DNA of 64,000 nucleotides from Lysinibacillus sp. JNUCC-52 (GCF_015999545.1 NZ_CP065546.1:3070001-3134000); one strand, 5' to 3'. Positions 24,863 through 33,284 are shown, counted from the first letter of the stretch. Translations and numbers: made by a program. The notes: generated by a model from the letters alone, not told the origin.

Positions 24863-25236
24863 AAAGTGCGACGACATTTTTAATGTTTCAGGGACAAGCT
24901 CATAATGCCTTGGAGCAATATAAGCAATGGTTTCCAGAATTATCTGTTGAAAGCTTAACATATGTAGAGAATACACAACAGATTGCGATGGCTGAAATCG
25001 TGTTAAAAGGAATGAAGATTAAGTTGAATGACAGTCCAATCAAACATAATTTTTCATTCACTCCAGCGATATCAATCTTTTTAGAGTGTGAGACGCAGGA
25101 AGAAATTAAAAGTCTTACTGAGCAAATATTAGACGGTGGTCAAGCATTAATGCCATTGGATAATTACGGCTTCTCTAAGCAGTTTTCTTGGATTCAGGAT
25201 CGTTTCGGTGTATCGTGGCAACTTACGTATAATTAA
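24859..25236 (+). CDS. VOC-superfamily (PhnB-like) protein
   Basis: A 125-residue glyoxalase/VOC protein of the PhnB or 3-demethylubiquinone-methyltransferase-like subgroup: TFLMFQGQAHNALEQYKQWF at the start and SKQFSWIQDRFGVSWQLTYN at the end. Metal-binding positions are poorly conserved, so the ligand is unknown. Start ATG 24859 overlaps the upstream stop. The deaminase gene follows 18 bases later, indicating an operon. Confidence 0.85.
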   Translation: MKSATTFLMFQGQAHNALEQYKQWFPELSVESLTYVENTQQIAMAEIVLKGMKIKLNDSPIKHNFSFTPAISIFLECETQEEIKSLTEQILDGGQALMPLDNYGFSKQFSWIQDRFGVSWQLTYN

Positions 25237-25254
25237 ATTTTAGGGGGAGTATAA

Positions 25255-25707
25255 ATGAACCAATGGATGGCGCGAGCAGTGGAGCTAGCTCTTCAAAATA
25301 TAGCACAAGGCGGTCAACCATTTGGCGCTGTTCTAGTAAAGGGTAATGAAATCATTGGTGAAGGTGTCAATGAACTGCACCTACGACCAGATAGTACGGG
25401 TCATGCCGAGCTACTTGCTTTAAGACGCGCACAAGAAAAGTTAGGCTCTATCGATTTACGCGGAACGGTGATGTATGCAAGTGGGGCGCCTTGCCCAATG
25501 TGCTTTGGTGCGATGGCGATGGCTGGCGTGGATAAAGCTTATTTTGCTAATTCATTAGCTGATGCCATTGCAGTAGGTTTAGGACGCTCAAGCGAAGTCT
25601 ATGCAGATTTACAGAAAATTGATGAAGAACGCGAGTTTCGAATGATTCATATGCCAGTAGAGGATGAAGATAAAAATCCTATGCATGTTTGGTATAGTAA
25701 AGCTTAA
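25255..25707 (+). CDS. Nucleoside/guanine deaminase family protein
   Basis: A 150-residue zinc deaminase of the cytidine/deoxycytidylate deaminase fold. The catalytic HAE is in STGHAELLALR near residue 44 and the zinc-binding PCxxC in SGAPCPMCFGAM near residues 82-86. The domain-swapped C-terminal strand and the final PMHVWY resemble guanine deaminase GuaD of B. subtilis. It would hydrolyse guanine to xanthine, or a related base. AGGGGGAG lies seven bases before ATG 25255. The genomic context is not a purine operon, so the precise base is uncertain. Confidence 0.87.
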   Translation: MNQWMARAVELALQNIAQGGQPFGAVLVKGNEIIGEGVNELHLRPDSTGHAELLALRRAQEKLGSIDLRGTVMYASGAPCPMCFGAMAMAGVDKAYFANSLADAIAVGLGRSSEVYADLQKIDEEREFRMIHMPVEDEDKNPMHVWYSKA

Positions 25708-25730
25708 TTGCATAAAAAGGAGAAAAGAGT

Positions 25731-26711
25731 ATGGCAGTAACTTTAGTGAAGCATGATATTAAATATGCTGAAGCAATGCATGCATTGTCTTCAATGCCTC
25801 AGGTTCGGGATGCTCTTGGGTTACCTGCTGGGAAAGTAGAAGATACAATTAACTTTATAAAACGTGAATGTGTTGACGAGGAAGAGGGCAAAAGTGTCCC
25901 TCGAGTTGTGCTAAATGAGGAAGGACGACTAATAGGCGTAACAGCATTAATGTTTATAGACCGTGAAAATAAAAACTGTCATATTGGTTCTTGGTTAGGT
26001 CACGAGTTTTGGGGTCAAGGCTATAATGAGGAAGCGAAGAAGGCAATTTTAGAAATCGCTTTTTTTGACTTAGGGCTAGAACGAGTTTTCGCTGGTGCTA
26101 GAAAGGTCAATATTCGCTCACAAAAGGCACAAGAAAAGTTACCTTTTATCCGTATTAATGTAGAAAAGGAATATCCTCAGGAACATTCATGGTTAGAAAT
26201 GAAGGAAAAGCAACCTTGTGTATTAAATGTTTTTGAACGCGAGGATTTTGTTCGATATTACACATCTATTGAAAAGGTGCAGGGTGACCGAGAAAGCTAT
26301 ATGCCCTATCTACTACTAGCAGATGAAAGTGAAGTTGCCGTTCGTCAATATATGAATGACGGTGACTTATACGCCATTACATGTGGTGAGAAATTAGCGG
26401 GTGTCGCATTGCTTATTGCACAGTCTAATACGACAGTAGAATTAAAAAATATAGCTGTTGTGCCAGCATTTCAAGGTAAAGGTATCGGTAAGGAAGTGTT
26501 GAATAAAATTTATGCGGTCTGTGCAGCACAAGATTTTAAAAATATTTTAGTAGGCACAGCAAATTCGAGTATTGATAACATTGCTTTTTATCAAAAATCG
26601 GGTTTTCGTATGGAGACTATACAGAAAGATTTTTTCAGTAATTATCCGCAACCAATTTATGAAAATGGTATACGCGCATTGGACATGATTATCTTTTCAA
26701 AAGCTTTATAA
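25731..26711 (+). CDS. Tandem GNAT acetyltransferase (two GNAT domains)
   Basis: A 326-residue protein made of two GNAT domains. The N-terminal domain (about 1-175) resembles the RimJ/RimL type (IGSWLGHEFWGQGYNEEAKK, then FAGARKVNIRSQKA). The C-terminal domain (about 185-326) has the typical LKNIAVVPAFQGKGIGKEVL acetyl-CoA loop and NIAFYQKSGFRME. Fusions of this kind are uncommon but occur. Substrates are unknown. AAAAGGAG precedes ATG 25731. It is 23 bases after the deaminase gene and probably the last gene of that operon. Confidence 0.85.
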   Translation: MAVTLVKHDIKYAEAMHALSSMPQVRDALGLPAGKVEDTINFIKRECVDEEEGKSVPRVVLNEEGRLIGVTALMFIDRENKNCHIGSWLGHEFWGQGYNEEAKKAILEIAFFDLGLERVFAGARKVNIRSQKAQEKLPFIRINVEKEYPQEHSWLEMKEKQPCVLNVFEREDFVRYYTSIEKVQGDRESYMPYLLLADESEVAVRQYMNDGDLYAITCGEKLAGVALLIAQSNTTVELKNIAVVPAFQGKGIGKEVLNKIYAVCAAQDFKNILVGTANSSIDNIAFYQKSGFRMETIQKDFFSNYPQPIYENGIRALDMIIFSKAL

Positions 26712-26728
26712 AAGATATTGTCTATAAA

Positions 26729-26766
26729 GAAATACCCGATCAACAGTTGTTGAGCGGGTATTTTTA
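26729..26766. terminator. Bidirectional terminator between the tandem GNAT gene and nsrR
   Basis: AAATACCCG/CGGGTATTT with an inner TCAAC/GTTGA stem, followed by T-runs on the plus strand and A/T runs on the minus strand. The nsrR stop is at 26764. Confidence 0.85.
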
Positions 26767-27201
26767 TTTGCCGAATAATAAAGCCATTAATTTCTCCTTT
26801 GAATGTAAAAAATCATCAAGGGTGTATCGATCAAGGACAGCCATATATGCTTGTAAAGCTTCATATAGAACACCTTTTAATTGACATTCAGGTGCAATTT
26901 TACATAAGTTATTTTCTTTGTCGAAGCATTCAACAAGGTGAAAATCTTCTTCTGTATGGCGCACGATTTCACCAATAGTAATTGATTTAGGGTCAATTGC
27001 TAAACGAATACCGCCGCCTCTTCCCCGAATTGTTTCGATGTAACCAAGTAGCCCTAATTGGTGTGTCACCTTCATTAAATGGTTTTTTGATATATTATAG
27101 GCATCTGAAATTTCTTGAATGGTAGAGAGCTGGCCCTCTTCTTTCGCTCCTAGATATATGAGTGTCCGAAGGGAGTAATCTGTGTATAAAGTTAATCGCA
27201 T
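26764..27201 (-). CDS. nsrR: Rrf2-family nitric-oxide-sensing repressor NsrR
   Basis: A 145-residue Rrf2 regulator. The N-terminal winged helix (MRLTLYTDYSLRTLIYLG) includes Asp8, an iron-sulfur ligand in NsrR. The three cluster cysteines are in LVECFD, NLCKIAPEC, near residues 93, 101 and 107. The cluster reacts with NO, which releases DNA. Divergent hmp encodes the NO dioxygenase, and palindromic sites lie between the genes. The layout matches Bacillus NsrR targets. Start ATG 27201 with TAGGGTG upstream. Confidence 0.92.
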   Translation of the reverse strand: MRLTLYTDYSLRTLIYLGAKEEGQLSTIQEISDAYNISKNHLMKVTHQLGLLGYIETIRGRGGGIRLAIDPKSITIGEIVRHTEEDFHLVECFDKENNLCKIAPECQLKGVLYEALQAYMAVLDRYTLDDFLHSKEKLMALLFGK

Positions 27202-27286
27202 TGGAACACCCTACTTTCTATATAGTTCACTATAATAATTATATCATTTCTACAATAATTTATAGTATTTCATTACTTTTTTAAAA

Positions 27287-27305
27287 GATGTATTTAAAAT
27301 ACATC
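27287..27305 (+). promoter_or_regulatory. NsrR operator, perfect 19-base palindrome
   Basis: GATGTATTT-A-AAATACATC is a perfect 9+1+9 palindrome close to the known Bacillus NsrR motif ATRTATYTTAAATATAT. It lies 92 bases before the hmp start. Confidence 0.82.
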
Positions 27306-27326
27306 AAATATGTCTATTTTGTTAAA

Positions 27327-27345
27327 GATGTATTTAGAATATTGC
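27327..27345 (+). promoter_or_regulatory. Second, degenerate NsrR-like half-palindrome
   Basis: GATGTATTTAGAATATTGC keeps the left half of the operator exactly and diverges on the right. It is 40 bases downstream of the perfect site, roughly four helical turns. Confidence 0.6.
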
Positions 27346-27396
27346 TTTAAGGAAATGAAAGCGTTATATTGTAATCACGAAAGGATGGTATGCGAT

Positions 27397-28563
27397 ATGT
27401 TAAAACAAGAAACAGTACAAATTATTAAAGCAACAGTACCCGTATTAGAAGTTCATGGGGTAGAAATTACGAAGACGTTCTATAAAAATTTGTTTCAAGC
27501 TCATCCAGAATTACTAAATATTTTTAACCACACAAACCAAGAAAAAGGTCGTCAACAAACTGCGCTAGCGAATACAGTTTATGCAGCGGCAGTTCATATT
27601 GAAAACTTAGAAGCAATTTTACCAGCAGTAATGTTAATAGCTCATAAACACCGTGGTTTAGGCATCTTACCTGAGCATTACCCAATCGTGGGTGAGTTCT
27701 TATTAAAAGCAATTAAAGAAGTTTTAGGTGATGCAGCTACAGATGAAATAATTAATGCATGGGCTGAAGCGTATGGCGTCATTGCAGATGTTTTCATTCA
27801 AGTAGAAGAGGAGCTATATCAAAAAGCTGAAAATGATGGTGGATGGCGTTTATTTAAACCTTTAAAAGTAGCGAAAAAAGAAGTTGAGAGTGACCTTGTT
27901 ACTTCAATTTACTTTGTAAACGAAGATGGCTCACCACTTCCAGCGTACGAACCTGGCCAATATATTAGCATCCGTGTGAAAGTACCTGGGGAAGAATATT
28001 TATTAAACCGCCAATATACTCTTTCACAAGCTAGTGCAGAGGACGGCTATCGTATTTCAGTAAAACGTGAAAGTGAGCATACTCCGAACGGTAAAGTATC
28101 TAACTTTATTCATAATGCATTACAAGTTGGAGATTTAGTAGATGTAAGTGTACCTGCAGGATTATTTGTGCTGCATGAGAGCGCGGCGCCAATTACATTT
28201 GTTAGTGGTGGTATTGGCGTAACACCATTAAACAGTATGCTACAATCATTAAAAGATAATGCAGCTAACGAAGTGAATTTTATTCAATGTGCTCGCAATG
28301 AAAATGTAGTAGCTTTCAGTGATGACATTAAAGCTAAAGTAAATGCGCTTCCGAATGCATCGTATACTGCCCTTTATTCGGATGAGAACAAGTTACTGAC
28401 AAAAGATTTATTAGCTGAGCAAGTAACGAACAATACAGATGTTTATATTTGTGGTCCGAGTGGCTTTATGGAGGCAGTCATTAAAAATCTCCATGAACTC
28501 GGCGTTAAAGATGAAAAAATTCACTATGAATTCTTTGGTCCAGCAATGCAAATAGCAAACTAA
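27397..28563 (+). CDS. hmp: Flavohemoprotein (nitric oxide dioxygenase)
   Basis: A 388-residue enzyme that oxidises NO to nitrate using O2, NAD(P)H, FAD and heme. The globin domain (about 1-138) contains [19 protein letters not shown] and the proximal His in [14 protein letters not shown]. The FAD domain has [20 protein letters not shown], and the NAD domain [13 protein letters not shown] and the final YEFFGPA. Length is close to the usual 395-400. I choose ATG 27397, with AAAGGATGG eight bases upstream; the earlier ATG 27310 overlaps the operator region and lacks a ribosome site. Divergent nsrR is the probable regulator. Confidence 0.96.
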   Translation: MLKQETVQIIKATVPVLEVHGVEITKTFYKNLFQAHPELLNIFNHTNQEKGRQQTALANTVYAAAVHIENLEAILPAVMLIAHKHRGLGILPEHYPIVGEFLLKAIKEVLGDAATDEIINAWAEAYGVIADVFIQVEEELYQKAENDGGWRLFKPLKVAKKEVESDLVTSIYFVNEDGSPLPAYEPGQYISIRVKVPGEEYLLNRQYTLSQASAEDGYRISVKRESEHTPNGKVSNFIHNALQVGDLVDVSVPAGLFVLHESAAPITFVSGGIGVTPLNSMLQSLKDNAANEVNFIQCARNENVVAFSDDIKAKVNALPNASYTALYSDENKLLTKDLLAEQVTNNTDVYICGPSGFMEAVIKNLHELGVKDEKIHYEFFGPAMQIAN

Positions 28564-28573
28564 TAATTTTATT

Positions 28574-28620
28574 AACTCTGTTATAAGTCGCATTTTGTGC
28601 ACTTATCACAGAGTTTTTTT
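28574..28620 (+). terminator. Terminator of hmp
   Basis: AACTCTGT/ACAGAGTT stem with an inner ATAAGT/ACTTAT pairing, followed by seven T. Confidence 0.88.
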
Positions 28621-28660
28621 ATGGAATGAAGTTAGAAAATAATTATTTAAATCTTTCATG

Positions 28661-28689
28661 TTGACATTATACCTACAGGGGTATATTAT
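28661..28689 (+). promoter_or_regulatory. Promoter and CstR-type operator of the persulfide operon
   Basis: TTGACA (28661-28666), 17-base spacer, TATTAT (28684-28689). The spacer holds TATACCTACAGGGGTATA (28668-28685), a G/C-tract palindrome of the CsoR/CstR kind, so repressor binding would occlude RNA polymerase. Confidence 0.85.
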
Positions 28690-28740
28690 AAAGCACGTAA
28701 GCAAGATGAATTACTAAAGTTGAAAGGAGACGTTCACATA

Positions 28741-29001
28741 ATGGCGTACGATGCTAAAACAGCCAATCGTATAAAACGAATGGAAGGCCAATTGCGTGGA
28801 ATTTTACGCATGATGGAAGAAGGACAAAACTGTAAAGATGTGATTACACAGCTATCTGCCGTGCGTTCTGCAGTTGATCGGACGATAGGGGTTATCGTCA
28901 GTGAGAACCTGTTAGATTGTGTAACGACTGCTGATGGAGATTCAGAGAAGATGAATACGGCCATCCAAGAAGCGATGGATTTAGTTGTGAAAAGCAGATG
29001 A
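28741..29001 (+). CDS. cstR: CsoR/RcnR-family repressor of the CstR (persulfide-sensing) type
   Basis: An 86-residue all-helical DUF156 repressor. Cys31 (EGQNCKDV) and Cys60 (SENLLDCV) match the two persulfide-reactive cysteines of Staphylococcus aureus CstR in number and position. The copper-sensing His found before the second Cys in CsoR is replaced by Asn56, which argues against copper sensing. Persulfides cross-link the cysteines and release DNA. AAAGGAG precedes ATG 28741; an upstream in-frame start at 28720 overlaps that region and is unlikely. Operators are seen at four places in the operon. Confidence 0.9.
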   Translation: MAYDAKTANRIKRMEGQLRGILRMMEEGQNCKDVITQLSAVRSAVDRTIGVIVSENLLDCVTTADGDSEKMNTAIQEAMDLVVKSR

Positions 29002-29007
29002 TTTCAA

Positions 29008-29025
29008 TATACCCTTTATAGTATA
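29008..29025 (+). promoter_or_regulatory. CstR-like operator 2
   Basis: TATACCCTTTATAGTATA resembles the first operator and lies between cstR and the first rhodanese gene. Confidence 0.5.
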
Positions 29026-29045
29026 TAGACAGGAGGTCGTATTAC

Positions 29046-29387
29046 GTGGAAACATGGATTTTTATTGCTATTGTTATTGGGTTTTTAGTTTGGCGTATGA
29101 AGCCAGCGAAAGGGGTGCAGTCAATATCAACAGCACAATTAAAAAATATGCTAAATGATAAGGACAAAGTATTTATTGATGTGCGAACAGCAGCTGAGTA
29201 CAAAGGTCGAAACATTCCACAATTTAAAAATATTCCCTTAGGCTCTGGATTCGATAAATTACCGAAGGACAAAGAAGTAGTTGTTATTTGTCAAAGTGGT
29301 ATGCGTAGTAGTCAGGCGTGCAAGCAACTGAAAAAACTAGGATATGAGCGTGTAACTAATGTCCGTGGTGGCATGAGCGCTTATTAG
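29046..29387 (+). CDS. Membrane-anchored rhodanese-domain sulfurtransferase
   Basis: A 113-residue protein with an N-terminal hydrophobic anchor (WIFIAIVIGFLVW) followed by a single rhodanese domain. The active-site loop is CQSGMRSSQ near residue 82, and the domain starts with FIDVRTAAEYKGRNIP. It accepts sulfane sulfur as a Cys persulfide and passes it to thiols at the membrane. It starts at GTG 29046 behind AGGAGGTCG. It is the second gene of the cst-like operon; the next rhodanese starts 10 bases later. Confidence 0.88.
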   Translation: METWIFIAIVIGFLVWRMKPAKGVQSISTAQLKNMLNDKDKVFIDVRTAAEYKGRNIPQFKNIPLGSGFDKLPKDKEVVVICQSGMRSSQACKQLKKLGYERVTNVRGGMSAY

Positions 29388-29396
29388 GAGGAAATA

Positions 29397-29696
29397 ATGG
29401 TGAAAGAAATAACAGCAATCGAAGTTCAAGAAGCTTTAGCACAAGGTAAAACATTAAATTTAATCGACGTACGTGAAGTAGACGAAGTGCAAGCGGGACA
29501 TATCCCAAGTATTATTCACATCCCACTAGGCTTACTTGAGTTTCGTATGCACGAGTTAAATAAAAACGAATCATATATTATGGTGTGCCGCTCAGGTGCC
29601 CGCAGTGGTCGTGCTACGCAATTTTTAGCAAGCCAAGGCTTCGATGTGACGAATATGGTTGGTGGCATGCTTGCATGGGAAGGTGAAGTTCAGTAA
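29397..29696 (+). CDS. Single-domain rhodanese sulfurtransferase
   Basis: A 99-residue cytoplasmic rhodanese. The domain begins with NLIDVREVDEVQAGHIPSII and the catalytic loop is CRSGARSGR near residue 64, giving a Cys persulfide site. AGGAGGAAATA precedes ATG 29397. With the preceding membrane-anchored rhodanese it forms a tandem pair with different loop sequences (CQSGMRS versus CRSGARS), suggesting different sulfur donors or acceptors. Confidence 0.9.
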   Translation: MVKEITAIEVQEALAQGKTLNLIDVREVDEVQAGHIPSIIHIPLGLLEFRMHELNKNESYIMVCRSGARSGRATQFLASQGFDVTNMVGGMLAWEGEVQ

Positions 29697-29750
29697 AGGG
29701 TTATAGTAAGGGTTATGTAGTGCCCTACGCTATATTTTTTTATCAAAAAT

Positions 29751-29768
29751 AATACCCTTGTAGGTATA
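29751..29768 (+). promoter_or_regulatory. CstR-like operator 3
   Basis: AATACCCTTGTAGGTATA is the inverted form of operator 1 (TATACCTACARGGGTAT) and lies just before the TusA-rhodanese gene, suggesting an internal regulated promoter. Confidence 0.65.
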
Positions 29769-29779
29769 AGGAGGAAGTT

Positions 29780-30334
29780 ATGGCTATTAAAGCAGATTTT
29801 CAGCTAGATGCGAAAGGGCTATCTTGTCCAATGCCAATCGTAAAAACGAAAAAGGCGATGATGGAATTAGCAGATGGTCAAATTTTAGAAGTGTCCGCAA
29901 CGGATAAAGGTTCGAAAGCAGATATAGCTGCTTGGGCTGATTCTGTTGGGCATCAGTATATTGGAACGATAGATGAGGATGCGGTGCTAAAACATTATAT
30001 ACGTAAATGTGCACAAGATGCAGTTAGTGAAAAAACGTTTGCATCGACAATTGAGCTACAGCAAATTCAAGGAAGAGATGGGCTAATTCTTGATGTGCGC
30101 GAGGAAGCGGAGTTTGCTTTCGGTCATATTGAAGGTGCTAAATCAATTCCGATGGGTGAGCTTGAAGCGCGCCTTTCTGAACTAAATAAAGAACGAGAAA
30201 TTTATGTGATTTGTCGTACAGGAGCGCGTAGCGATTTAGCGGCGCAAAAACTTGTGGCAAATGGTTTTACAAAAGTATTTAACGTCCTACCTGGTATGAC
30301 TTCTTGGACGGGCGAATTATTCAAAACTATTTAA
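29780..30334 (+). CDS. TusA-rhodanese fusion sulfurtransferase (YrkF-like)
   Basis: A 184-residue two-domain protein. Residues 1-75 are TusA-like with Cys16 in KGLSCPMPIVKTKK; residues 88-184 are a rhodanese with Cys145 in VICRTGARSD. It passes sulfane sulfur between the two cysteine sites. B. subtilis YrkF has the same domain order and length, in a cluster with YrkD (CsoR family), YrkE, YrkH, YrkI and YrkJ, whose order is largely kept here. AAGGAGG precedes ATG 29780. Confidence 0.92.
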   Translation: MAIKADFQLDAKGLSCPMPIVKTKKAMMELADGQILEVSATDKGSKADIAAWADSVGHQYIGTIDEDAVLKHYIRKCAQDAVSEKTFASTIELQQIQGRDGLILDVREEAEFAFGHIEGAKSIPMGELEARLSELNKEREIYVICRTGARSDLAAQKLVANGFTKVFNVLPGMTSWTGELFKTI

Positions 30335-30350
30335 ATTGGAGGAATTTATT

Positions 30351-30746
30351 ATGTCAAACAAAGTAGCAATTATTGCAAGTAACGGTGGTCTTTTTGATGC
30401 GTATAAGGTGTTTAATATCGCAACAGCAGCGGCGGCTTCTGACAAAGAAGTAGCGATCTTCTTCACATTTGAAGGGTTAAATTTAATTCATAAGCAAGGG
30501 ATGCAAGCTTTGCCAATGCCTGCTGGAACAGAGCATTTTGCTGAAGGATTTGCTAAAGCGAATGTACCTGCAATTCCGCAATTAGTAGAAATGGCGCAAG
30601 AATTAGGTGTGAAATTTATAGCATGTCAAATGACGATGGATGTTATGGGCTTAACGATTGAGGATTTCGTAGATGGTATTGAAGTTGGAGGAGCAGTAAC
30701 ATTTTTAGAATTTGCTAAAGATGCAGCACCATCATTAACGTTTTAA
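30351..30746 (+). CDS. DsrE/DsrF-like sulfur-relay protein (YrkE-like)
   Basis: A 131-residue DsrE-fold protein with SNKVAIIASNGGLFDAYKVF at the N-terminus. A conserved Cys is in VKFIACQMTMDVMGL near residue 99, followed by GGAVTFLEFAKDA. DsrE-family cysteines carry persulfide and exchange sulfur with TusA. TTGGAGGAATT precedes ATG 30351. The position between YrkF-like and MBL-rhodanese genes matches the yrk cluster. A 195-base gap with a hairpin follows before the next gene. Confidence 0.87.
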   Translation: MSNKVAIIASNGGLFDAYKVFNIATAAAASDKEVAIFFTFEGLNLIHKQGMQALPMPAGTEHFAEGFAKANVPAIPQLVEMAQELGVKFIACQMTMDVMGLTIEDFVDGIEVGGAVTFLEFAKDAAPSLTF

Positions 30747-30921
30747 GTTGTTTAAGATGAGCGCGGATTATGCACAAAACTCATCATAGCTGACGCAAGT
30801 TAAAGTCCGAAGATTGATTGGAAAAGTAGTTATTCAAGCGGGCTCAGAAAAAATATGATTTGACAAAATGAAGCGAAAAGCGGAGAGGTATATCCTTTCC
30901 GCTAAAAAAATAATAACAATA

Positions 30922-30936
30922 ATACCATAGGGGGTA
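30922..30936 (+). promoter_or_regulatory. CstR-like operator 4
   Basis: ATACCATAGGGGGTA overlaps the ribosome site of the rhodanese-MBL gene; it keeps the TACC..GGGGTA arms of operator 1. Confidence 0.5.
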
Positions 30937-30941
30937 AAAAA

Positions 30942-32069
30942 GTGTCAGTATTCAAATGGAGCGCTGCTGATGTAGCGAAAAAAGTAATCGACAATGATGA
31001 TTTATTTATTTTGGATGTGCGTAATGCAGATGCTTTTGCAGATTGGAAAATTGAAGGGCATAAATTTGAGTACCTTAATATTCCGTATTTTGAGCTATTA
31101 GATGGAGTGGAAGAAATTTTATCTAAAATTCCTACAAGCAAAGATATATTAGTTGTTTGTGCAAAGGAAGGTTCATCGATGATGGTAGCAGAGATGCTTT
31201 CAGATGCTGGACGTTCAGTTGCGTTTTTAGAGGGTGGTATGAAGACGTGGAGCGAATATTTAGAACCAATTAAAGTGGGTGACTTAACAGGTGGGGGCGA
31301 GTTATACCAGTTCGTCCGTTTAGGTAAAGGCTGCCTATCGTATATGGTTATTTCAGAAGGTGAAGCAGCGATTATTGATGCTGTACGTTTCACGGATGTA
31401 TTTACGAACTTTGCAAAAGAGAAAAATGTACACATTAAACATGTCTTTGATACGCACTTGCACGCTGATCATATTTCAGGTGGTCGTCATATTGCAGCCG
31501 CTACAGGCGCTGCTTATTACTTACCGCCGAAGGATGCGGAAGAGGTCGTCTTTGATTATACGCCTTTAGTAGATGGCACTACAGTGCAAATTGGTGCATC
31601 AAAAATTGATGTAGGAGCACTTTATTCACCAGGTCATACTATTGGCTCAACGTCGTTTGTGGTGGATAGCAAATATTTATTGACTGGTGACATTTTATTT
31701 ATCGATTCAATTGGTCGCCCTGATTTGGCGGGACTTGCAGAAGATTGGGTTGGTGATTTACGAGAAACGCTGTATAAGCGATACCGCGAATTATCGGATG
31801 ATTTAGTTGTGCTACCTGCCCATTTTATGATTATTGATGAATTAAATGAAGATGGTACAGTAGCGAAGCGTCTAGGTGAATTATTTGCGCAAAATCACGG
31901 ACTAAATATTGAAGATGATGAGACATTCCGCAGCATTGTAACTAATAATTTACCACCACAACCAAATGCATATCAGGAAATTCGCCAAGTAAATATGGGG
32001 AAAATAACTCCAGCATTAGAGGAACAAACAGAAATGGAAATCGGTCCGAACCGCTGCGCAGTTAGATAG
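30942..32069 (+). CDS. Rhodanese-metallo-beta-lactamase protein, persulfide dioxygenase type (YrkH/CstB-like)
   Basis: A 375-residue fusion. The N-terminal rhodanese (1-110) has Cys73 in [10 protein letters not shown]. The metallo-beta-lactamase domain (120-375) has [12 protein letters not shown] at 170-181, and further iron or zinc ligands in [18 protein letters not shown] and VLPAHF. The family oxidises glutathione-, bacillithiol- or CoA-type persulfides to sulfite or thiosulfate using a mononuclear iron. In S. aureus CstB the rhodanese is C-terminal, so the order here is reversed, as in YrkH. It starts at GTG 30942 behind AGGGGGT. Confidence 0.9.
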   Translation: MSVFKWSAADVAKKVIDNDDLFILDVRNADAFADWKIEGHKFEYLNIPYFELLDGVEEILSKIPTSKDILVVCAKEGSSMMVAEMLSDAGRSVAFLEGGMKTWSEYLEPIKVGDLTGGGELYQFVRLGKGCLSYMVISEGEAAIIDAVRFTDVFTNFAKEKNVHIKHVFDTHLHADHISGGRHIAAATGAAYYLPPKDAEEVVFDYTPLVDGTTVQIGASKIDVGALYSPGHTIGSTSFVVDSKYLLTGDILFIDSIGRPDLAGLAEDWVGDLRETLYKRYRELSDDLVVLPAHFMIIDELNEDGTVAKRLGELFAQNHGLNIEDDETFRSIVTNNLPPQPNAYQEIRQVNMGKITPALEEQTEMEIGPNRCAVR

Positions 32070-32081
32070 AGTGCAAGATAG

Positions 32082-32112
32082 AGTGCCAGTCACCCATACA
32101 ATTTTCACACAA
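32082..32112 (+). repeat. Short dispersed repeat (GTGTCAGGCAC family), copy 4, degenerate
   Basis: AGTGCCAGTCACCCATACAA followed by TTTTCACACAATTT; shorter match to the family, located between the MBL and TusA genes. Confidence 0.65.
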
Positions 32113-32129
32113 TTTAAAAGGAGATTAAC

Positions 32130-32357
32130 ATGAACGCAAACTTACAATTAGATGCAAAGGGCTTATCTTGCCCGATGCCTATCGTGAAAACGAAAAAAGC
32201 TATTGATACACTTAATTCAGGTGAGGTTTTAGAAGTACAAGTAACGGATAAAGGAGCTTTAGCGGATATTCCTGCATGGGCTAAAGCAGGAGGTCACACG
32301 ATTTTAAATAAATCGGAAGACGCTGGCGTCATTACATTCTTTATTCAAAAAGCGTAG
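32130..32357 (+). CDS. TusA-family sulfur carrier (YrkI-like)
   Basis: A 75-residue stand-alone TusA protein. The sulfur-carrying Cys is in KGLSCPMPIVKTKKA near residue 14, and the TDKGALADIPAWAKAGGHT core is typical. It takes sulfane sulfur from rhodanese or DsrE partners. The first 35 residues closely resemble those of the TusA half of the fusion at 29.8 kb. AAAGGAG precedes ATG 32130. Confidence 0.93.
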   Translation: MNANLQLDAKGLSCPMPIVKTKKAIDTLNSGEVLEVQVTDKGALADIPAWAKAGGHTILNKSEDAGVITFFIQKA

Positions 32358-32367
32358 GGCGAGCAAG

Positions 32368-32398
32368 GGTGAGTGTTCAAATGAGGACACTCACCTTT
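32368..32398 (+). terminator. Stem-loop inside the sulfur operon
   Basis: GGTGAGTGT pairs with ACACTCACC, followed by TTT only. It may attenuate transcription or act as a processing site before the TauE gene. Confidence 0.5.
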
Positions 32399-32489
32399 CC
32401 TCTCATACTACAATTTATGTGGATCTTTGCCTTATGCCTCGTTCTTTATAGAGGACACAGGTGTAAAAGACTTGAAAGAAGGAAAATGA

Positions 32490-33266
32490 ATGACTATCTC
32501 GTGGGTAATAACTATATTTATAATTGGCTTTGTAGGTTCTTTTGTATCGGGTATGCTAGGTATCGGCGGAGCCATTATTAAATATCCTATGCTTTTGTAT
32601 ATTCCCTCTTTACTCGGATTTACTGCATTCACTGCCCATGAGGTATCGGGTATTAGTGCGGTAGAAGTATTGTTTGCCTCGATTGCGGGCGTATGGGCAT
32701 ATCGTAAAGGCGGCTATTTAAATAAATCACTCATTATTTATATGGGCGGGGCCATATTAGCTGGCAGCTTTGTTGGTAGCTTTGGTTCGCAATATTTGTC
32801 GGAGTCAGGAGTCAACATTGTTTATGGCATATTGGCACTCATTGCGGCGATTATGATGTTTATTCCTAAAAAGCAAATAGATGAGAAGCCATTAAATGAA
32901 GTTACATTTAATAAGACGTTAGCAGCTATTCTAGCGTTTATAGTTGGTATTGGTTCTGGCATTGTGGGCGCAGCTGGTGGATTTCTGCTTGTACCAATCA
33001 TGCTTGTTGTATTAAAAATTCCAACACGTATGACGATTGCTACAAGTTTAGCCATTACGTTCATCTCCTCTGTTGGGGGCACAACAGGAAAGCTAATAAC
33101 AGGCCAAGTCGATTATTATCCAGCAGCCATAATGATTGTAGCTAGTTTAATAGCTGCACCACTAGGGGCAAAGGCTGGTAAAAGCTTGAATATAAAAGTA
33201 TTACAAAGTATATTAGCTGTCCTCATTTTAGCTACTGCATTGAAAATTTGGATGGATATTTTATAG
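32490..33266 (+). CDS. TauE/SafE-family sulfur-compound exporter (YrkJ-like)
   Basis: A 258-residue membrane protein with about eight transmembrane helices in two similar halves; each half starts with a glycine-rich motif: [19 protein letters not shown] near residue 16 and [20 protein letters not shown] near residue 155. The family moves sulfite, sulfonates or other small sulfur anions. In cst and yrk clusters it likely exports sulfite or thiosulfate made by the dioxygenase. GAAGGAAAATGA precedes ATG 32490. Confidence 0.92.
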   Translation: MTISWVITIFIIGFVGSFVSGMLGIGGAIIKYPMLLYIPSLLGFTAFTAHEVSGISAVEVLFASIAGVWAYRKGGYLNKSLIIYMGGAILAGSFVGSFGSQYLSESGVNIVYGILALIAAIMMFIPKKQIDEKPLNEVTFNKTLAAILAFIVGIGSGIVGAAGGFLLVPIMLVVLKIPTRMTIATSLAITFISSVGGTTGKLITGQVDYYPAAIMIVASLIAAPLGAKAGKSLNIKVLQSILAVLILATALKIWMDIL

Positions 33267-33284
33267 GAGGGGGGAAAGGGTACA

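Noticed and set aside
27310..27396. N-terminal extension of Hmp
   Set aside because: The extension overlaps the NsrR operator region, lacks a ribosome site and does not resemble the globin N-terminus.
30876..30908. Stem-loop AGCGGA..TCCGCT before the rhodanese-MBL gene as a terminator
   Set aside because: It is followed by A residues on the plus strand, so it cannot act as an intrinsic terminator there; it may be an RNA-processing hairpin.
32369..32581. 70-residue ORF with a hydrophobic stretch between tusA and tauE
   Set aside because: It starts inside a stem-loop and overlaps the tauE start in another frame; no credible ribosome site.
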